From positions 1 to 6,963 of the forward strand of contig CAVUYY010000004.1 of NCBI GenBank assembly GCA_963745775.1: a stretch of DNA of 6,963 bases. The letters run 5' to 3'. Position 1 is the first letter of the stretch; the number at the start of each line of letters is the position of its first letter. Shown in pieces: positions 4,073 to 6,963 of this stretch. A model generated the notes under the pieces. The model was given only the letters and a program-made list of their open reading frames with translations, did not search any database and was not told the origin of the DNA. The translations under genes and the position numbers were made by a program. The stretch is from Gaiellasilicea sp963745775. Its GTDB lineage: Bacteria; Actinomycetota; Thermoleophilia; Gaiellales; Gaiellaceae.

Positions 4073-6874
4073 GTGTCCCGCGAGCTTCCGAGTGGAGTGG
4101 TAACGCTCCTCTTCACGGATATCGAGGGCTCGACGACGCTGCTCCACAAGCTCGGCGACGGGTACGGCGCCGCACTCGACGATCATCGTCGGATCGTGCG
4201 CGCGGCCTGTTCGGCCCACGACGGCGTAGAGGTCGATACACAGGGTGACGCGTTCTTCGTGGCGTTCGCCCGCGCTTCGGACGCGGCCGCCGCGGCCGCG
4301 GACGCACAACGAGGCCTGGCTGCTGGGCCGGTTCGCGTCCGGATGGGGCTCCACACCGGAGAGCCGCGAGTGACCCATGAAGGATACGTCGGGATCGACG
4401 TGCATCGAGGCGCGCGTATCGCAGCCGTCGGCCACGGCGGCCAGGTGCTGCTGTCACAGACGACTCGTACGCTCGTCGACCACGAGGCACGCGACCTCGG
4501 CGCTCACCGGCTCAAGGACCTGAGCGCGCCGGAGCGCCTCTACCAGCTCGAGATCGACGGCCTTCCCGGCGAGTTCCCGCTCCTGAAGACGATCGAGGCA
4601 GGCATGAAGAACCTCCCGTTGCCACGAACGTCGTTCGTCGGTCGGGCGTCGGAGCTCGAGGCGATCGACCGGCTGCTGGAGGACCCCGGCTGCCGCCTGC
4701 TCACGCTCGTCGGGCCGGGCGGGGCGGGCAAGACGAGGCTTGCCCTCGAGGCCGCCGCCCGGCGCGTCTCCCGCTACCCGCACGGCGTCCACTTCGTCCC
4801 GCTCGCCTCCGTCGCCTCGCCGGAGTTGCTCGCGCCCGCCCTCGCCGAGTCGCTCCAGCTCGCCCTCGGCGGCGCGCACAGCAGCCTCTCGCCACAGGAG
4901 CAGCTGCTCGATTACCTCAGCGAGCGATCCACGCTCCTCGTGCTCGACAACCTCGAGCACCTCGTCGAGGGCTCGGCGCTTCTGAGCGAGGTGATCGAGC
5001 GCGCCCCGCACGTCGAGCTCCTGACGACCTCCCGGGAGCGGCTCAACATCCAGAGCGAGTGGGTGTTCGACGTCGAGGGCCTCGGTCTCGCGGAGAACGG
5101 AGACGACAGCGCCTCGGCGGTGCGCCTGTTCGTCGAGCGGGCCACGCAGGTCGTACCGGGCTTCGCCCTCGATGAGTCGGTGTCCTCGCAGGCGCTCCGC
5201 ATCTGCCGGCTCGTCGACGGCATGCCGCTCGGCATCGAGCTCGCGGCGTCGTGGGTATCCGTTCTCTCCTGCGCCGAGATCGCAGACGAGATCGAGGGCA
5301 ACATTGACTTCCTCGCCACGTCGATGCGAGACGTGCCGGAACGGCACCGCAGCCTGCGAGCGGTCATCGACCAGTCGTGGCGCCTGCTCACCGACGAGCA
5401 GCGCAGCGCGTTCTCGCGGCTGTCCGTGTTCCGCGGCAGCTTCGATCGCAGTGCCGCCGTCGCGGTCACGGGCGGCGAGCTGCGCCTTCTCTCCGAGCTC
5501 GTCGCGAAGTCGCTCCTGCGGCGGCCAGACTTTGGCCGCTTCGAGGTGCACGAGCTGCTGCGGCAATACGCGGCCGAGCAGCTGCGCCTGTCATCCGGCG
5601 AGGAGGCGGACGCCCGTGAGCGGCACGCGCGTCACTACGCGGCGATGCTTCTGGACCTACAGGCTCCGCTCATGGGCCCCGACCTCGCGGTCGCGCGGGA
5701 CGAGCTGCGTGGCGAGCTGGACAACCTCCGCATGGCGACCGAGTGGATGCTGGTCGAGGACGACGAGCAGGTGGCGCTCGAGGTGCTCGAGGCCTTCTCC
5801 ACGTTCCTCTGGATGCACAGCTGGTTCGACGGGGCCGAGACGCTGAAGCGGCTCGCGCGCACCGCCGGCTTCGACGCCGACGAGCCCGAAAACTCGAACG
5901 CGGTCGCGCTGACGGCGGCGATCCACGGGGCCGCTATCGGCGCCCGCTTGGGGTACGACCCGGCGGCCGAGGAGCTCGGCGCGCGCTGCCTGCCCGTCCT
6001 GAGGGCGCGGAACCTGCAGCGAGAGCTCGCAAGCTGCCTGTGCGCGCTGGGCATCATGGCGGTGTATCGGGACGCCTACCCGGAGGCGGTCGCGCTCTCC
6101 GAAGAGGGGTCTGAGATCGCGAGAGCGATCGGCGACGGGCTCACCGAGAGCGGCGCTCGGATGGATCTCGGCTTCGCCCAACTCCTCCTGGACGACCTCG
6201 AAGCAGCGCGCGAGGCGTTCGAGGCTGCGGAGGTCCTCTCAGAGAAGTTGGGCAACCCGCTTCTGCGCGCGTACGCCACGAGCAAGCTCGGCTTGCTCGC
6301 CGATGCCGAGGAACGTTGGGGCGACGCGCTTCGGCTGCACATGGCGGCACACGACCTGTTCGCATCCGTCTGCGAAGCCGGCGGAACGGGCTACGCGCTC
6401 AGCCGCGCGAGCCTGAGCGCGTTCGGGCTGGGCGACTACTCCGAGGCCTTGCGGCTCGGGCGGGCGGGCTACGAAGCCTTCTCCGAGGTCAACCACCGGT
6501 GGGGAATGATCGCGACACTCTGCCGCATCGGATTCGCCGCGCTCGCGCTCGGAGACGGCGCCGAGGCGCGCGAGCGCTTCGGCGAGGCGCTCGAGCGTGC
6601 ACACGCCTCGCAGGCCGTCTCGCTCGAGCTCCTTGCACTGAGCGGGATCGGCGCGTGCCTCGCAGAGGATCCCGCGGAACGGGAGCGGGCCGCGGTGATC
6701 CTCACGTTCGCGCTGGGTCACGGGCAGCTGCCCGCGTCCTACGCCGTCGCCGCCCGTCCTGCACTAGATCGACTCGAGGCGGAGTTGCCGCCGGAGCAGT
6801 TCGCAGCCGCCCGCGAGGCGGCCGCCGCCGTGACGCTGGAAGACCTCGGGCGGACGGTCCGTCAGCCGCAGTGA
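4073..6874 (+). CDS. Class III nucleotide cyclase domain-STAND ATPase-TPR signalling protein
   Basis: A 933-residue cytosolic regulator. The class III cyclase domain (about 8-160) opens with TLLFTDIEGST, metal-binding Asp16, and has GDAFFVAF with the second metal Asp59. The place of the substrate-selecting Lys, four residues before Asp59, holds Asp55. In GIDVHRGARIA the transition-state Asn is replaced by His111 while Arg115 is kept. The NB-ARC/STAND ATPase follows (about 185-500): P-loop GPGGAGKT (214-221), Walker B LLVLDNLEH (288-296), sensor TTSR (318-321), GMPLGIEL (383-390) and the MHD-like VHELLRQY (492-499). TPR-like helical repeats fill about 520-920 and probably sense a ligand or partner. 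No LuxR-type HTH ends the protein, unlike some mycobacterial relatives. The expected role is ATP-gated signal sensing coupled to nucleotide synthesis or to the domain as a switch. GTG 4073 is chosen because relatives begin a few residues before LPSG-V-TLLFTDIEGST; the TTG at 4043 would add ten residues. Confidence 0.92.
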   Translation: MSRELPSGVVTLLFTDIEGSTTLLHKLGDGYGAALDDHRRIVRAACSAHDGVEVDTQGDAFFVAFARASDAAAAAADAQRGLAAGPVRVRMGLHTGEPRVTHEGYVGIDVHRGARIAAVGHGGQVLLSQTTRTLVDHEARDLGAHRLKDLSAPERLYQLEIDGLPGEFPLLKTIEAGMKNLPLPRTSFVGRASELEAIDRLLEDPGCRLLTLVGPGGAGKTRLALEAAARRVSRYPHGVHFVPLASVASPELLAPALAESLQLALGGAHSSLSPQEQLLDYLSERSTLLVLDNLEHLVEGSALLSEVIERAPHVELLTTSRERLNIQSEWVFDVEGLGLAENGDDSASAVRLFVERATQVVPGFALDESVSSQALRICRLVDGMPLGIELAASWVSVLSCAEIADEIEGNIDFLATSMRDVPERHRSLRAVIDQSWRLLTDEQRSAFSRLSVFRGSFDRSAAVAVTGGELRLLSELVAKSLLRRPDFGRFEVHELLRQYAAEQLRLSSGEEADARERHARHYAAMLLDLQAPLMGPDLAVARDELRGELDNLRMATEWMLVEDDEQVALEVLEAFSTFLWMHSWFDGAETLKRLARTAGFDADEPENSNAVALTAAIHGAAIGARLGYDPAAEELGARCLPVLRARNLQRELASCLCALGIMAVYRDAYPEAVALSEEGSEIARAIGDGLTESGARMDLGFAQLLLDDLEAAREAFEAAEVLSEKLGNPLLRAYATSKLGLLADAEERWGDALRLHMAAHDLFASVCEAGGTGYALSRASLSAFGLGDYSEALRLGRAGYEAFSEVNHRWGMIATLCRIGFAALALGDGAEARERFGEALERAHASQAVSLELLALSGIGACLAEDPAERERAAVILTFALGHGQLPASYAVAARPALDRLEAELPPEQFAAAREAAAAVTLEDLGRTVRQPQ

Positions 6875-6895
6875 TGCGGCGACGGTAGACCGACA

Positions 6896-6928
6896 ACGAT
6901 TCCGATCGAAGCGCTCACGATCCGATCG
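6896..6928 (+). repeat. Two near-identical direct repeats 21 bp apart
   Basis: ACGATTCCGATCG (6896-6908) recurs as ACGATCCGATCG (6917-6928), differing by one T. The repeats begin 21 bases apart, two turns of the DNA helix, so proteins bound to them would lie on the same face. A TTCGAA palindrome (6929-6934) touches the second copy. They lie after the cyclase gene and just before a probable next start, so they may be operator sites for that next gene. Short CG-rich repeats can arise by chance. Confidence 0.4.
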
Positions 6929-6939
6929 TTCGAAATTAC

Positions 6940-6963
6940 AAGGAGCCCCGTGTGCGGGGCAAA
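6940..6963 (+). CDS. Ribosome binding site and first codons of a probable next gene (partial)
   Basis: AAGGAG (6940-6945) is a near-perfect Shine-Dalgarno sequence, the strongest in the right half of the window, set in a locally AT-rich stretch. Six bases later a GTG at 6952 opens MRGK before the window ends. An overlapping GTG at 6950 would read MCGA. The product cannot be told. The GCCCCG-TGTG-CGGGGC hairpin (6945-6960) covers this start and could hide it in the RNA. The 89-base stretch after the cyclase stop otherwise holds only the direct repeats. Confidence 0.35.

Noticed and set aside
4454..5566. A 370-codon minus-strand frame within the cyclase gene.
   Set aside because: It is charged low-complexity sequence opposite the P-loop ATPase region and has no family features of its own.
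3434..6874. Reading the TOPRIM protein plus cyclase-STAND protein as a CBASS-, Pycsar- or Avs-like defence system.
   Set aside because: No effector gene follows, the STAND cyclase family is a common actinobacterial regulator type, the two genes seem to have separate promoters, and no other defence or mobile genes are present.
6945..6960. GCCCCG-TGTG-CGGGGC hairpin as a rho-independent terminator of the cyclase gene.
   Set aside because: It is followed by AAA, not a T-run, on the plus strand, and overlaps a strong ribosome binding site and likely start codon.

Overview
The window is GC-rich DNA with strong G/C preference at third codon positions, GTG starts and promoter-like hexamers placed so close to start codons that leaderless transcription is plausible. 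Together with the protein families seen (DUF1361 membrane protein, VOC protein of the MDWKLEL type, stand-alone OLD-type TOPRIM protein, class III cyclase-STAND-TPR regulator), this points to an actinobacterium, most likely of the Thermoleophilia (Gaiellales/Solirubrobacterales) type. That assignment is inferred from family resemblance only. No tRNA, rRNA, CRISPR array, transposon or phage gene was seen.

Left part (1-1051, minus strand): an apparent operon read right to left. It holds a DUF1361 integral membrane protein, then a 111-aa protein with a Cys-x-Cys-x4-Cys cluster, then the first codons of a third gene that leaves the window at position 1. A 79-bp divergent intergenic region (1052-1130) separates it from the plus-strand genes and carries a promoter-like signal for each direction.

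Middle part (1131-3030, plus strand): a two-gene unit for the cell surface. The first gene encodes an exported protein with three InlB B-repeat-like modules and a C-terminal beta-rich domain. As given, it carries two separate single-base surpluses (near 1953 and near 2169) that break its frame. Correcting both restores the third module and brings the stop codon into an ATGA overlap with the next gene, a single-pass membrane protein with an extracytoplasmic beta-rich domain. The two products probably act together in the envelope, but their function is unknown.

Right part (3058-6874, plus strand): a small VOC/glyoxalase-fold protein and, 4 bp later, a stand-alone OLD-type TOPRIM protein. After a gap holding a 14-bp perfect palindrome and a promoter-like pair, a 933-residue multidomain signalling protein follows: class III nucleotide cyclase domain, NB-ARC/STAND ATPase and TPR-like repeats. 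Its cyclase domain keeps both metal-binding aspartates but lacks the usual substrate-selecting residues. The window ends with two phased direct repeats and a good ribosome binding site that probably belong to a next plus-strand gene.

No complete, clearly new system can be demonstrated. The observations most worth a second look are the doubly frameshifted surface-protein gene, the non-canonical cyclase site with its palindrome-bearing upstream region, and the stand-alone TOPRIM protein with an altered acidic motif.
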